A stretch of DNA of 64,000 bases from CBDCUW01 sp965222745 (GTDB taxonomy: Bacteria > Planctomycetota > Planctomycetia > Pirellulales > Pirellulaceae), in assembly GCA_965222745.1 (NCBI GenBank), contig CBDCUW010000005.1, positions 2,790,001 through 2,854,000 on the forward strand, read 5' to 3'. Below, in pieces: positions 18,200 to 28,558 of this stretch (its first letter is position 1; the number at the start of each line of letters is the position of its first letter). The notes under the pieces were generated by a model that saw only the letters and a list, made by a program, of their open reading frames with translations, was not told the origin of the DNA and did not search any database. The position numbers and the translations under genes were made by a program.

Positions 18200-18968
18200 A
18201 ACAGCCTGATGAGATAGCCGCAAAAAGCACCAAAAGACACAAAAACCTCTTCGCGACTTTTGGCGTTTTTTGTGGCTAAGAAATCTGCGCACGTTGAAAA
18301 GCTTTTCGCTGTAGGTAGTACGAAAGGTTGACATGCTTGGAACACCTGACGGATCAGTGATTTCGCCCATTGCTCAAGCATCTTCCAAACGCGCGCAGCG
18401 AGCCCCATGGGGAGATCGCGATCGATCAGCAGCAGTCTGAAGTTACCGGCAAATGGACATCGAAATGGATCCAGTCCATCGAAAAAGGTTGCCACCCGAA
18501 GAGGCGCGAAGAACCGTAACGATCGACTGCAACGAACGCCTTAATCCAGGAAGGCACATAATCGTCTTACCTTTGGTAGGTCTTCTGACTCACCGCCTTC
18601 CCGTTCGCTCATCGCCTTCTCATCCGATTTGGATCGAATCGATCCGTGTCGGACAATGGCTCTTTCAAAGAAAGGAGCGATGGAACAACTTCGTTGGAAG
18701 CTGAGGGCGGCATACAGCGGCCGGACCGTCCCGGAATTTCACCGGAGTTCCCTGTTCATCGACGAGGCAGATGCCAACGTCAATCACCAAAGGCACCGGA
18801 GAATCTAGCCGGACCGTTCTTGCTGTCAACCAGGTTTCCGGGCGCATCGGTGCGGCTCGTTTCGGCTGGTCGAACTTCTTTCGCTCCCGTCCAGTTGATC
18901 ACCCTCCGCGCTAGGTTAGAGGATGTCTTCAAATTGTGACTGCCAAGCATTTTTCGCTTGCGGCAGTT
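18200..18968. other. Gene-poor stretch, about 770 bp
   Basis: No convincing gene. Around 18180-18290 the composition resembles a common intergenic repeat (minus-strand frame reading FLATKNAKSREEVF). The remaining open frames (for example 18646-18939 plus and 18665-18847 minus) have no recognisable domain. Confidence 0.45.
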
Positions 18969-19039
18969 CATTGTAGGCCGACTTGTCCCCAAGTCGGCGA
19001 GCACAGGATCGCCGACTTGGGACAAGCCGGCCTACAATG
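18969..19039. repeat. Palindromic repeat family, complete copy B
   Basis: A 71-bp unit whose two arms (about 30 bp each) are near-perfect reverse complements around an 8-base centre (GCACAGGA). Each arm contains its own smaller hairpin CCGACTTG/CAAGTCGG, so the unit can form a cruciform or three-way structure. The outer ends are CATTGTAGGCC and GGCCTACAATG. It lies 22 bp beyond the 3' end of actF. Confidence 0.85.
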
Positions 19040-19061
19040 GAATTGAAGACACGCTCTTAGC

Positions 19062-20408
19062 TTAGTACGCATCGCTCATTGCGGCCGAGACACCCAGTCG
19101 TGGATCTCGGCTAGGTATCAACGATGTGCGAGTGGCAATGTAGGACGCTCCCAGCAGGTACGTGCACAAGACAAACGTGAGCGTGCTCAGTTCTGGCAGT
19201 CCGATCGTCAGCTGGGGCCCCAGTTCGGGCATCACAAGCCAATACAAATCAAAGTAGTGCATCACCAATAGCCAGATTGTCCAGAAGATCATCGCCCGTT
19301 TGCTGCTTTTCACATGACGTGACATGATGCCAAGGAAGGGGATGACGAAATGGCCAATGAGAAGAAAGGCAAGCAAGTAACCCCAGCTATTGGTATATCC
19401 CTCCGCTAGCGAAGCACCGCGGACGACCAACCAACGCGTGGTCTCCGGAACATTGGCGTACCACAGCAACATGTATTGGCTGAAGGCGATGTAGCACCAG
19501 AAAATCACGAACGCGAACAGCAGTCGACCCAAATCGCGGCGATGCTCGTCCGAAAGTATCGCGGTAAGAACGTTGTAGCGTTCGAGCAGCAAAACACAGA
19601 GCAGAATGACCGAAAAACCTCCAACTGCGCAGCCCGAGAAGTAGTAGACACCAAAGATCGTGCTGTACCAATGCGGATCAAGCGACATCAGTAGATCAAA
19701 GGCCGCGTACGTTAGCGTTACGCCAAAAGCGAAGACCGATAGTCCTGACCACCATTCCATCCGCCGCGTGTCGCTGTCACCTCCGGCCACATCTTGATGA
19801 CGCGACCGTAGAAAATAGAATCCCGCAATCCATATCCACACCACAAAGAAGCAGAACGCGCGAATCAGGTATGCTCCCGGATTGAGCCAGCTTTGCTTGC
19901 TGCGCGTTAGATCGTCGACCGTTTGGTGAACGTACAGGCTTCCCATCGGGTCGTGTGCATCGTGATCCGAAGCTGCTTCATTCGTGGAAACCTGCGTAAC
20001 GTGTTGTTGGTGCTCATGTGACTGGTGCTGTGCCCACGGATAGAGTTCACCGTTGCCGACGGCGACCGACCACGCGATCGGCAGAAACAGCGCAGCGACG
20101 GTGATAACGTTCAGGCTGAGGATCTCCGCCGGTCGACGCACCAACACCCCCCATCCAGCTCGCATCAAATGCTGAAGCAACACGAAAAACAACGATCCCA
20201 GCGATAGACTCAACACGAACGCGAATGCAACCAGATAGGCCAGCAAGACACGGCGCATCCCACCGGAATACATTCCGGCGCCAAGCAGCGAAAGCAGGGC
20301 CCCGACCAACGCGCCAACGCACAGTATCCCGATGATCTTGCGCGAAACCGAAAGAAACACGGGGGAAGGATGCTGTGAGACCCGTTCAGATTTGGCAGAG
20401 TCAGTCAT
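19062..20408 (-). CDS. actF: Alternative complex III subunit ActF (quinone-binding membrane subunit)
   Basis: One of the two polytopic NrfD-related membrane subunits of alternative complex III, a quinol:cytochrome c oxidoreductase replacing bc1. It has 448 residues with about ten hydrophobic helices. The pattern (FWCYIAFSQYMLLWYANVPE, RTRHxx-like loops, SLDPHWYSTIFGVYYFSG) is typical of ActF. A His-rich loop (HQSHEHQQHVTQ) sits near residue 130. The start ATG at 20408 overlaps the actE stop by 4 bp (ATGA). It is the last gene of the act cluster. The oxidase genes that often follow in other bacteria are absent here. Confidence 0.9.
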   Translation of the reverse strand: MTDSAKSERVSQHPSPVFLSVSRKIIGILCVGALVGALLSLLGAGMYSGGMRRVLLAYLVAFAFVLSLSLGSLFFVLLQHLMRAGWGVLVRRPAEILSLNVITVAALFLPIAWSVAVGNGELYPWAQHQSHEHQQHVTQVSTNEAASDHDAHDPMGSLYVHQTVDDLTRSKQSWLNPGAYLIRAFCFFVVWIWIAGFYFLRSRHQDVAGGDSDTRRMEWWSGLSVFAFGVTLTYAAFDLLMSLDPHWYSTIFGVYYFSGCAVGGFSVILLCVLLLERYNVLTAILSDEHRRDLGRLLFAFVIFWCYIAFSQYMLLWYANVPETTRWLVVRGASLAEGYTNSWGYLLAFLLIGHFVIPFLGIMSRHVKSSKRAMIFWTIWLLVMHYFDLYWLVMPELGPQLTIGLPELSTLTFVLCTYLLGASYIATRTSLIPSRDPRLGVSAAMSDAY

Positions 20409-21202
20409 GGTCGCACCGTACTGGAAGAATCATCCACCGCCCCTGGAGTTTTGGAAGCGCTGCTCGCGGGCCCTGAAGTCGCCAATGCCGGGTTCGCTGG
20501 CGGTGCAACGGGCGACGTGGCTTGTAACTTTCGGACGTGGGCAACGATTGCCCACCGATCCTGCGGGTCCACTTGCGATTTGTAGGCCGGCATATTTCTT
20601 ACCCCATCACGAATCGCCTGAAAGATCTGTCCGTCGGCGCGATCTCGGATTTCTTGGGTCAACAAATTCGTTGCTGGCACCCACTTCGCTTCCTTCAGCT
20701 CCATCGCGCGCTGGTTCACCGGGCCGCTTCCGTCGCCTGATTCGCCATGGCAGATCGCACAAAAAATTTGATAACGGCGACGCCCGCGCTCGAGCAACAC
20801 ATCGTCGACCGGCAGCTGCGCCGGAATCGAGGTCACAAACTGAATCGCTCCCGTATCAGCGTCGGTCGTAAAACCATCGTAGAAGTGCTGGTCAAGTTGC
20901 AGACGACCACGTGCAATGGTCCCTTCCACCGGCTGTCGCATCGCACGGCCGTCAAGAAACCATGGATGTCCCACCTGTGTTCCAAATTTCGCTTGCTTGT
21001 CCATGTCCATGAAAAAGTGAACGCGTGGCTGCGTTGACGTGGTGCCACGCGCCCGGTAGATCAACGCCAGGGGTACCCAAGTCGCAATCACGACCAATAC
21101 CAACGTCAACACCATCCACAGCGGCGGTCGGCGCAAACGGAGTTCCCGCACCAACCTTCCGGGCGTCGGCAGCGGGAACCGCTCTTCATGATGAGTCGAC
21201 AT
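20405..21202 (-). CDS. actE: Alternative complex III subunit ActE (monoheme cytochrome c)
   Basis: Membrane-anchored cytochrome c of ACIII. It has 265 residues, one N-terminal helix at ~30-50, then a periplasmic domain with heme site CAICH at 148-152 and a likely distal Met in RNMPAYKSQV. The C-terminal 40 residues are low-complexity Pro/Ala/Ser. It starts 3 bases after the actD stop and overlaps actF by 4 bp, consistent with translational coupling in the act operon. Confidence 0.9.
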   Translation of the reverse strand: MSTHHEERFPLPTPGRLVRELRLRRPPLWMVLTLVLVVIATWVPLALIYRARGTTSTQPRVHFFMDMDKQAKFGTQVGHPWFLDGRAMRQPVEGTIARGRLQLDQHFYDGFTTDADTGAIQFVTSIPAQLPVDDVLLERGRRRYQIFCAICHGESGDGSGPVNQRAMELKEAKWVPATNLLTQEIRDRADGQIFQAIRDGVRNMPAYKSQVDPQDRWAIVAHVRKLQATSPVAPPANPALATSGPASSASKTPGAVDDSSSTVRP

Positions 21203-21205
21203 TGC

Positions 21206-21781
21206 CTAGTCCTCCTTGACCAGTTCGATCGCGGTTGGGCCAAGGGACCGCAAAAACTCTTCCGTCTTCTGCCGATCAAACAAGGCGTCCTCTGCCGCGA
21301 TCACAATGAAAAACCGGTCTGCCGTCGCACGCAAGAACCGATGACTTTTGTTCAGAGGATTGTGCAGCATCGGTAACTTGTTCAATCCCAACATCCCCAA
21401 TAGCGTTCCTATCGCCGCAAAGAGAATCGTCGTTTCGAAGATGATCGGAATGTTCGCTGGCAGGCTGAATTCCGGCTTACCGCTGACCAGAAACTGATAG
21501 CCCTGAACGCTGGGCGACAACCCGTCCACGGTGGTCGCGTTCATCCACCAGGTAAGCCACAACCCAAACGCCGCTCCCGCCAATCCATGAACGAGCGTGA
21601 TCCACGGCAAGATCGTCGGACGCAGACCCATCGCTTTGTTGATGCCGTGAATCGGCATCGGACTGTGAACGTCCCATACCAAGTAGCCTTCATCGCGCAC
21701 CTGCCGGGCAGCCTGCATGATCGTGGCGACCGAATCAAACTCGGCCAACAACGCATACGGTTTCGGGGCATCGCTACTCAT
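21206..21781 (-). CDS. actD: Alternative complex III subunit ActD (DUF3341 family)
   Basis: A 191-residue protein with an N-terminal soluble alpha/beta domain (PYALLAEFDSVATIMQAARQ) and two membrane helices (WITLVHGLAGAAFGLWLTW and IPIIFETTILFAAIGTLLGML). The pattern matches ActD, which packs beside ActC in the ACIII structure. It starts 18 bases after actC and has the standard gene-order position. Confidence 0.9.
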   Translation of the reverse strand: MSSDAPKPYALLAEFDSVATIMQAARQVRDEGYLVWDVHSPMPIHGINKAMGLRPTILPWITLVHGLAGAAFGLWLTWWMNATTVDGLSPSVQGYQFLVSGKPEFSLPANIPIIFETTILFAAIGTLLGMLGLNKLPMLHNPLNKSHRFLRATADRFFIVIAAEDALFDRQKTEEFLRSLGPTAIELVKED

Positions 21782-21799
21782 CGGATTCGTCTGCTCCTG

Positions 21800-23281
21800 T
21801 TAAGTAAACCACGGGCCACGACGCAATTCCTCCGGCGTATCGGGTGACGGTTGATAGTCAAAACGAACCTGATCCTCGTCACCGTGTGCTTGCGGCATCA
21901 CCGTCTTGACTTCCGCCATGGCAACCATCGGCAAAAAGCGGCAGAACAGCAGAAACAGCGTGAAGAACAAACCGAAGCTGCCAAGCAACATGCCCAGATC
22001 AACCCACGTCGGCGTGAACATCGCCCAGCTTGACGGCAAGAAGTCGCGATGCAGAGAAGTGACGACGATCACAAACCGTTCAAACCACATTCCAACGTTG
22101 ACCAGAATCGCGATCGCGAAGATGACCCACACCCGTTTTCGCGCCCATGTCAACCACAATGCCTGCGGAGCGACGACGTTGCAAAACACCATCAGCCAAA
22201 ACGCCCACCAATACGGTCCCAGCGGTCGGTTCATGAACACGAACTGTTCGTAGTGATGCTTGCTGTACCATGCGGTGAAGAACTCGACCGAGTAGGCATA
22301 GGCCACAATCATGCCCGTTCCGAGCATCACTTTGGCCATGTTCTCGATATGCCGATGGGTGATCAGGTCCTTCAGCCCAAACCACTGGCGCGCAGGAATG
22401 GACAAGACCAACACCATGGCGAAACCACCAAACACGGCGCCGGCGACAAAATAGGGCGGGAAAATGGTGGTGTGCCAGCCGGGAAGCTGCGAGGTCGCGA
22501 AGTCAAACGAAACCACACTGTGCACGCTCAACACCAACGGCGTTGCCAATGCCGCCAACAACAGGTAGGCCTTCTCGAATCGCAGCCAGTGTCGATTCGA
22601 TCCGTTCCAGCCCATCGCAAACACACCGTAGGCAAACTGCTTGAAACGAGTCGCGCTGCGATCGCGCAGTGTCGCCAGATCGGGAATCATGCCCATGTAC
22701 CAGAACAGCAACGACACCGTCGCATAAGTGCCAACTGCGAACACGTCCCACAACAGCGGACTGCGAGCTTGCGGCCACATCGCCAGTTCGTTCGGATAGG
22801 GAGCCAACCAGTAAGCGAACCAAATCCGCCCCACGTGAATTCCCGGAAACAGCCCTGCGCAACAAACCGCGAAGATCGTCATTGCTTCGGCGAACCGGTT
22901 GATGCCCGTTCGCCAATTCTGGCGGAGCAAAAAAAGAATCGCCGAAATCAACGTACCAGCGTGACCGATCCCCACCCAGAACACGAAGTTCACGATTGGG
23001 AATCCCCAGCTGACGGTGTTGTTGTTGCCCCAAACGCCCACGCCAGTGGCCAGCAGGTACGCGATCGTAACAACCAGCAGCGACAGCAACGTCAACGAGA
23101 CGGTGAAAGCGACGTACCACATCGTGGGAGTCCGCCGCAGTGCGATGTCGGTAACCGTATCGGTGATTGTGGTGAAATCGTTGTCGCCCAATACCAACGG
23201 CACACGCTCGCTAGGATTGTTTGTCTGCAATTCCCATTGCGATACATCTTCAGTCGCTGGCGTTACGCTGATGGAACTCAC
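21800..23281 (-). CDS. actC: Alternative complex III subunit ActC (NrfD/PsrC-type quinone-binding subunit)
   Basis: Polytopic membrane protein of 493 residues related to NrfD/PsrC. It carries the quinol site and probably the proton path at the periplasmic side. Typical stretches are WGFPIVNFVFWVGIGHAGTL, LFPGIHVGRIWFAYWLAPYP and SVVSFDFATSQLPGWHTTIFPPYFVAGA. The start is GTG at 23281, overlapping the actB stop by 4 bp (GTGA). Its helices and length are normal for the family. Confidence 0.92.
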   Translation of the reverse strand: MSSISVTPATEDVSQWELQTNNPSERVPLVLGDNDFTTITDTVTDIALRRTPTMWYVAFTVSLTLLSLLVVTIAYLLATGVGVWGNNNTVSWGFPIVNFVFWVGIGHAGTLISAILFLLRQNWRTGINRFAEAMTIFAVCCAGLFPGIHVGRIWFAYWLAPYPNELAMWPQARSPLLWDVFAVGTYATVSLLFWYMGMIPDLATLRDRSATRFKQFAYGVFAMGWNGSNRHWLRFEKAYLLLAALATPLVLSVHSVVSFDFATSQLPGWHTTIFPPYFVAGAVFGGFAMVLVLSIPARQWFGLKDLITHRHIENMAKVMLGTGMIVAYAYSVEFFTAWYSKHHYEQFVFMNRPLGPYWWAFWLMVFCNVVAPQALWLTWARKRVWVIFAIAILVNVGMWFERFVIVVTSLHRDFLPSSWAMFTPTWVDLGMLLGSFGLFFTLFLLFCRFLPMVAMAEVKTVMPQAHGDEDQVRFDYQPSPDTPEELRRGPWFT

Positions 23282-26200
23282 GTCCTGTCCTTTCTTTCCG
23301 CGTCGCGGTTACGGATCTTGGCAAGGTACGTTGTTCGAGCACCCAGGTTTTGTCCTTCCAGTAACTCGTACGAGCGGGCGTTCTTGCGCGCCCTGGAAAC
23401 CGCCGAGTCAGGATCGTTCAAATCGCCGAATACGATCGCGCCGGTCGGGCAGGTTGCCTGGCAAGCGGTTTGCACTTCCCCATCGGCGACCAGCTCCGAA
23501 TCACGATCCCCCTGGGCATGCTGGTTCTTTGCATCGATCCGAGCGCTAACGATCCGCTGCACGCAATAAGTGCATTTCTCCATCACGCCGCGCATTCGGA
23601 CAGACACATCCGGGTTGTGAACCATCTTTTTCAGCGGTGAAACATCATTGTCCTGCTGACTGTCGGGCATTCCCGTCCACGGCTTGGCCGGGGAGCGAGG
23701 ATCCGACGCCTGATAATCGAAGTAGTTGAAGCGGCGGACTTTGTAGGGGCAGTTGTTCGCACAGTAACGAGTGCCAATGCAACGGTTGTAAACCATTGAA
23801 TTCAACCCTTCGCTGTCATGAACCGTCGCCGCCACCGGGCAGACCTGTTCGCACGGTGCGTTCTCGCAATGAGCACAGGCCATCGGCAGGTGCACGACAT
23901 CCGGCTGGTCAACATCGCCTTTGAAATAGCGGTCAATTCGCAGCCAGTGCATTTCGCGATTGACCGACACGTTTGCCTTGCCAACAACGGGAATGTTGTT
24001 CTCGGCTTGGCATGCGACCACGCAACCACCGCAACCGGTGCAGGCATTCAAATCAATCGACATGCCCCACTTGTGCGGTGAAGCGAAATCACTGGGCAAG
24101 TCGAACAACGGCGCCGCATGCACCTGGTGCGACTTGCCATGAACCGCGTGATGATCCTGCAGGTATTCGGGCAACGTCGTTTCATGAATGATCATCCCCG
24201 GCTTGCCACGTTCACCGAGTCGTTTTGTCTTTGCCGATTCGGCCGCATCATCCAGGGCATGATGCACTTGTGTCGAGACCAACGGATGTTGCCGGCCTGT
24301 TTTGGCAACCTCACATTCACTTGCCAGGTACGTCGAGGCGCGGTCGCGGAGCGGGTAAACGTTTGCACCAACACCATCGCCAACGTGCCCCGCCTGATCC
24401 CTGCCATATCCAAGCAACAACGTCACACAACCACTGGCGTGACCGGGCATGACGTAGACTGGCACCTCCACACTTGCCTGGCTTCGGCCAGCGCTGATGC
24501 GAACGACATCTCCATTGCCCAAACTCAATCGATCCGCATCCGCCTGACTCATCATTGCCGCGTTATCCCAGGTCAGCTTGGTCAGCGGTTCGGGCAATTC
24601 CTGAAGCCAGGCGTTGTTCGCAAACCGCCCGTCATGCGTCTTGGTGTCACCGACAAATCGGACTTCCCACCCCGATGCCGAATCTGCCGGCTGGTAGCTC
24701 GCGTCCACTTGCGCGGCGGGCACATTGATCGGTGGATAGCCACTGTCCTTTTTCAGCCCGTCGTGAAGCGTCTGCTCCCAATCTTGCTGCGTCGCTCCGC
24801 CAAATTGCTGGTCAAACGTGGCGCGAACCAGCGGCAGTCCACTGTCAACCGGCTGGCCCAACAGCATCGCCAACAACTCAATCGCTGATTTGCCCCCCAA
24901 CAGCGGCAAAATCAACGGTTGCTGCATCGTGTAGGTTCCGTCCCAGGCACGTCCATCGCCCCAGCTTTCCAGGAAATGCGCCGCCGGCAGATGCCACGTG
25001 CATTCTCGCGACGTTTCATTGTCGTGCAGACTCAGATGAATCGACGTGAACTCTCGCGTATCGCTCGACTTCAGATCCAACGGCGTATCGGCCGGTCCGT
25101 CGTACAACGGGTTGCCGCCGATGATGACCAGCGTGTGAAGCACCGTTCCTTGCAGCAGTTCACTCAGCTCTGCCATCTGGTCGGCGCAAGCTGTCGACGT
25201 CGCCAGTGGTTCCTCGCTGTAGGAGAGACAACGACCGACACTGCCGAGTCTTTCGTTGATGGCATGAGCAAGCCGATGAGCCTCCGCCGATTGCGCTGGC
25301 CCAGCGGCGACGATTCCTTTAGGCCCAGCAGCATTCAAATCGACAGCCGCTTTTTCAAGAACTTCCGTTTCTTGGTCGCTCAACCCGCCGGGCTTGGTAC
25401 GCAAGATACCGAAGCGATAGGCGATGTACGCGATGCCCTTTTCTACGGAGGTCGGATTCATCGGGAGACGAATGTCCGCGACCGAACCGGTGAGCGAGAA
25501 CCCCGGTTCCACGACGTACATCCGATTCATCTGGCCATGATCGACCGAACTTCGGCGGGCGGCCCAGTCACTGGCCATCTTCAAATGAGCGGGATGACTG
25601 CCCAGCAAGTCCGCGTCGAACGAAACGATCGTTTTGGCATGCCGCAAATCGTATTGGCAGCGCACCGCCTGAGAGAAGGCTGCACGGCTGCCGGCAAATT
25701 CTTGGTCACGGTGCAGCGGCTGGTACTCAAACCAACGAGCTTTCGGAAACGCTTGTTCGATCTCTCCGCGCAGTCGCCGCCAAGTAGGACTGCTGGTGGA
25801 CTGAACGAGCAAGGCCAGACCATTACCCTGATCCTGACGGAGCGACTGAAAATGAGGCGTTGCGAAGGACTGGAAGTCATCCCAACTTTGTTGCTGCTGC
25901 CCCGAGGATGAACCGCGGCGGACCACATGCCGGCTGCGATCGGGGTCGTACAACTCCAGAACACTGGCTTGCGCAAAAACACTGGCGGCACCAAGCGAGA
26001 ACGGATGATCGGGGTTGCCTTCGATTTTGATCGGGCGTCCGTCATAGCTCTTGGCAAGAAGTCCCGTCGCTACTCCCGCCAATTCGATCGAAGTCGCGTA
26101 GTGCTCCGCTACGCCCGGCGTCAAGCCCTCGGGCCGCGCCGCGTGCGGTCGCACTTCTTCGACAGGCCAACGACGACAACCAGTGCTGGTGATGCCAGCA

Positions 26201-26406
26201 AGGGCCATCGACGCGCCAAGCAAACGCAAGAACTGCCGACGATCGGTTGGCTCGACTGCCTCGGCAAAATTCGGGAACTCCTTTTCGATGTACTGCTGGA
26301 CCTCGGAGGATCCCGCGAAGTGCTCCATGCTGCGCCAATACTGGCGAGCGGATCGCCGGCGGGCCGGTGAGTCGGCGGTTGTTGTTCGACGTGCTATCGG
26401 TGACAT
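23278..26406 (-). CDS. actB: Alternative complex III subunit ActB (molybdopterin-oxidoreductase-like / Fe-S fusion)
   Basis: A 1042-residue fusion of a degenerate molybdopterin-oxidoreductase-like domain (no Mo cofactor in characterised ACIII) and a ferredoxin-type domain. A Tat-like leader RRQFLRLLGASMALAG lies at about 56-71. The Fe-S ligands appear in the last third as CTGCGGCVVAC, CAHCENAPCEQVC, CIGTRYCANNC and CTYC...CQATC, fitting four clusters including one 3Fe-type. It passes electrons between ActC and the heme subunits. It overlaps actA by 13 bp, indicating close coupling. Confidence 0.94.
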   Translation of the reverse strand: MSPIARRTTTADSPARRRSARQYWRSMEHFAGSSEVQQYIEKEFPNFAEAVEPTDRRQFLRLLGASMALAGITSTGCRRWPVEEVRPHAARPEGLTPGVAEHYATSIELAGVATGLLAKSYDGRPIKIEGNPDHPFSLGAASVFAQASVLELYDPDRSRHVVRRGSSSGQQQQSWDDFQSFATPHFQSLRQDQGNGLALLVQSTSSPTWRRLRGEIEQAFPKARWFEYQPLHRDQEFAGSRAAFSQAVRCQYDLRHAKTIVSFDADLLGSHPAHLKMASDWAARRSSVDHGQMNRMYVVEPGFSLTGSVADIRLPMNPTSVEKGIAYIAYRFGILRTKPGGLSDQETEVLEKAAVDLNAAGPKGIVAAGPAQSAEAHRLAHAINERLGSVGRCLSYSEEPLATSTACADQMAELSELLQGTVLHTLVIIGGNPLYDGPADTPLDLKSSDTREFTSIHLSLHDNETSRECTWHLPAAHFLESWGDGRAWDGTYTMQQPLILPLLGGKSAIELLAMLLGQPVDSGLPLVRATFDQQFGGATQQDWEQTLHDGLKKDSGYPPINVPAAQVDASYQPADSASGWEVRFVGDTKTHDGRFANNAWLQELPEPLTKLTWDNAAMMSQADADRLSLGNGDVVRISAGRSQASVEVPVYVMPGHASGCVTLLLGYGRDQAGHVGDGVGANVYPLRDRASTYLASECEVAKTGRQHPLVSTQVHHALDDAAESAKTKRLGERGKPGMIIHETTLPEYLQDHHAVHGKSHQVHAAPLFDLPSDFASPHKWGMSIDLNACTGCGGCVVACQAENNIPVVGKANVSVNREMHWLRIDRYFKGDVDQPDVVHLPMACAHCENAPCEQVCPVAATVHDSEGLNSMVYNRCIGTRYCANNCPYKVRRFNYFDYQASDPRSPAKPWTGMPDSQQDNDVSPLKKMVHNPDVSVRMRGVMEKCTYCVQRIVSARIDAKNQHAQGDRDSELVADGEVQTACQATCPTGAIVFGDLNDPDSAVSRARKNARSYELLEGQNLGARTTYLAKIRNRDAERKDRT

Positions 26407-27098
26407 GTCGTGCAGCTCGTCATGAATTGCGGGGACTGAACGTGGTATTGCTCGGCTAACTCGGTACCCAACTGAAGCTGTGATTTTCCGGTCGCAGCCA
26501 GTACATCCCAGTTCATGCTCGTCACGCGATCACGTGGCCGCAGATGAGCCTGGGGATTTCGATGGCACTCCAAACACCAAGCCATCGACAACGGTTGATC
26601 CTGACGAACCACTTCCATCTCGTTCACCTGCCCGTGACACGATTGACAGGCGACGCCCTTGTTCACGTGCGCCGAATGATTGAAGTAAACAAAGTCGGGC
26701 AGGTCATGCACTTTGATCCACGACACCGGCGTTCCCTGTTCAAAGCTGACCCGCACCGGTTCGAGCTTCGGGCTCTCGGAAGTGATTGCCGCATGGCAAT
26801 TCAGACAGGTTTGCGTCGGCGGTATCGCCGCCACCGCAGCTTTCTCCACTGTCCAGTGGCAATATCGGCAATCCATCTTCAACTTGCCGGCGTGCACGGC
26901 ATGCGAAAACGGAACGGGCTGTTCGGGCTGATAGCCAACCGCACGTGTCTGCGGCGACAAACCGAGCGTCAATACCAACGGCAGGTAGGTCAACACACCA
27001 ATGGTGACGATCAACGCAGCGGGAAACACGTAGTTCGCCCAATGCGGAAAGTAGAATCGATCTTCGACGACTGTTTCACTCTCTGGATGATCAACCAT
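26394..27098 (-). CDS. actA: Alternative complex III subunit ActA (pentaheme cytochrome c)
   Basis: A 234-residue periplasmic cytochrome with one N-terminal membrane helix at ~23-46 and five heme c sites: CRYCH 77-81, CLNCH 98-102, CQSCH 151-155, CLECH 175-179, CTTCH 229-233. Five hemes and this spacing match ActA, the wire that delivers quinol electrons to soluble cytochrome or an oxidase. It is second in the operon, after a cytochrome c gene, and overlaps actB by 13 bp. Confidence 0.93.
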   Translation of the reverse strand: MVDHPESETVVEDRFYFPHWANYVFPAALIVTIGVLTYLPLVLTLGLSPQTRAVGYQPEQPVPFSHAVHAGKLKMDCRYCHWTVEKAAVAAIPPTQTCLNCHAAITSESPKLEPVRVSFEQGTPVSWIKVHDLPDFVYFNHSAHVNKGVACQSCHGQVNEMEVVRQDQPLSMAWCLECHRNPQAHLRPRDRVTSMNWDVLAATGKSQLQLGTELAEQYHVQSPQFMTSCTTCHR

Positions 27099-27134
27099 CG
27101 CAAGTTCCCAACCACACGAAACGCATCACGTCAA

Positions 27135-28289
27135 TCACGTCATCACAAACCCAACCAAGAAGATGAACAGCCACACCACCGTCGCGACGACCCAACCCAA
27201 AGTCGACCACGACCACCAAGCGTCGTCAGGGTGGGACGCCTCCTTCGGACTTCGAGGAGGTTCATTCCACAGATCGCGGATCAGCACGTTGCTTGATGCG
27301 ATCATCACTCCGATCAACAACAGACAATGAATTCCGGTCAAACCAAGCGACCCCGCCCGGACAAGTTCCAACCGACGATCTTGATTCCGCGACCCAATCG
27401 ACTTCGCGTCACCCACGTCATCGCGCGCCGCTAGTTGAACCATTCCTTTCGGAGGCGCCGTTGCGGTGGGTACAACCCACTTGGCGAGCTGAACCGGCGG
27501 CGGTGCGTTTGGATCTTCGGTAGCCGAGGTCTGGCCGGGATCTTCGTTTTGTATGGCTTGTACAAACGCCACCAGGTGCGCGATCTTGTCATCGCCCAAG
27601 AAGGGATTCCCGCCACGCGCCGGCATGACTTTCTTGGTCTTGTTGGTTGGGTCCGTCGGAGCGCGTCCCAAACGAATCACGTCGGCGATCGCACCGGCAT
27701 CGGCCGAAGCGATGAAGGGACTTCCCCGCAGTGACGGGGCCAAATTGGGCATGCCGCCTCCGGTCGGACCATGGCAAGTGATGCAGGTGGTCGAGAAAAT
27801 TTTGCGGCCCTCTTCCGCGTCACCTTCGACCACCGCACCGGGCGGACCGGCACTGCCAGTCGATTTCACCGCTCGATGGGAATAGTCCATGACAATCGGT
27901 CGCGAACTGATCGAGTGTGCAAAGAGAACGAAGTGAATTCCCAGCGCAGTCAGCCCGCAACCAATGACCACGGCAAGGTGCCCGTAGGTGGCGGTGGCGT
28001 TTTTCAATGCCGCCGCTTTTGCCAGCCAAACAAGATTCACCAGCGCCCAAAGAAGCGCTAACAACGAGAGCAATGCCCATCCCAGATCGAGCATTCGAGC
28101 TTCCAGGCGCCCTGCCGTCCCGGAGTACGTGACCCACACGACGGCCAACAAACCAAAGAGAATCAAGAACGCGAAAAGCAGCGTGGCAACGATCGCGAAC
28201 AACCAACCAGGGAAGACGAGGCGACGCCATGCGGTGGTCAATCGCAAGCTAAAAGGCGAAACGGCCGAATCAATTGCATCGCTCGTCAT
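27135..28289 (-). CDS. Membrane-bound monoheme cytochrome c leading the act operon
   Basis: A 384-residue protein with three N-terminal helices (LFAIVATLLFAFLILFGLL and following), a periplasmic cytochrome c domain with heme site CITCH (TTCITCHGPTGGGMPNLAPS) and likely distal Met in KVMPARGGNP, then two more C-terminal helices. The helices recall a cytochrome oxidase subunit III-like region, though this is uncertain. ATG 28289 is preferred to the GTG at 28298. It is first in the act operon and is a likely electron partner of ACIII. Confidence 0.82.
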   Translation of the reverse strand: MTSDAIDSAVSPFSLRLTTAWRRLVFPGWLFAIVATLLFAFLILFGLLAVVWVTYSGTAGRLEARMLDLGWALLSLLALLWALVNLVWLAKAAALKNATATYGHLAVVIGCGLTALGIHFVLFAHSISSRPIVMDYSHRAVKSTGSAGPPGAVVEGDAEEGRKIFSTTCITCHGPTGGGMPNLAPSLRGSPFIASADAGAIADVIRLGRAPTDPTNKTKKVMPARGGNPFLGDDKIAHLVAFVQAIQNEDPGQTSATEDPNAPPPVQLAKWVVPTATAPPKGMVQLAARDDVGDAKSIGSRNQDRRLELVRAGSLGLTGIHCLLLIGVMIASSNVLIRDLWNEPPRSPKEASHPDDAWWSWSTLGWVVATVVWLFIFLVGFVMT

Positions 28290-28558
28290 GGAAGCCACCC
28301 AAAGTCGTCGCAGATCGAGGTACGAACGGCAGCTTGAACTGAATTGAAGATATGTTACTCTTTAATTCTTTGATTCACAACCTCACACCAGCCGACAGCG
28401 GCGCCGGCGGCCAGACCCAATGACTTCCATGACACTTGGCAAGCCGAACCGGAATGGTGATTTGCTGGTTTGTGGGAACAGAGCGAGTGTGGTCATGCGA
28501 CCTTTTGCCCGGGGCGACAATGCGAGCGCAACGATCACTTAGGGAAGGAGAACGGTCG

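Noticed and set aside
18646..18939. 97-codon plus-strand frame in the gene-poor region
   Set aside because: No domain, low-complexity composition, no ribosome site, and surrounded by repeat-like sequence.
22049..23569. 506-codon open frame on the plus strand
   Set aside because: Opposite actC; the amino acid composition (Arg/His/Gln-rich) is that of an antisense shadow.
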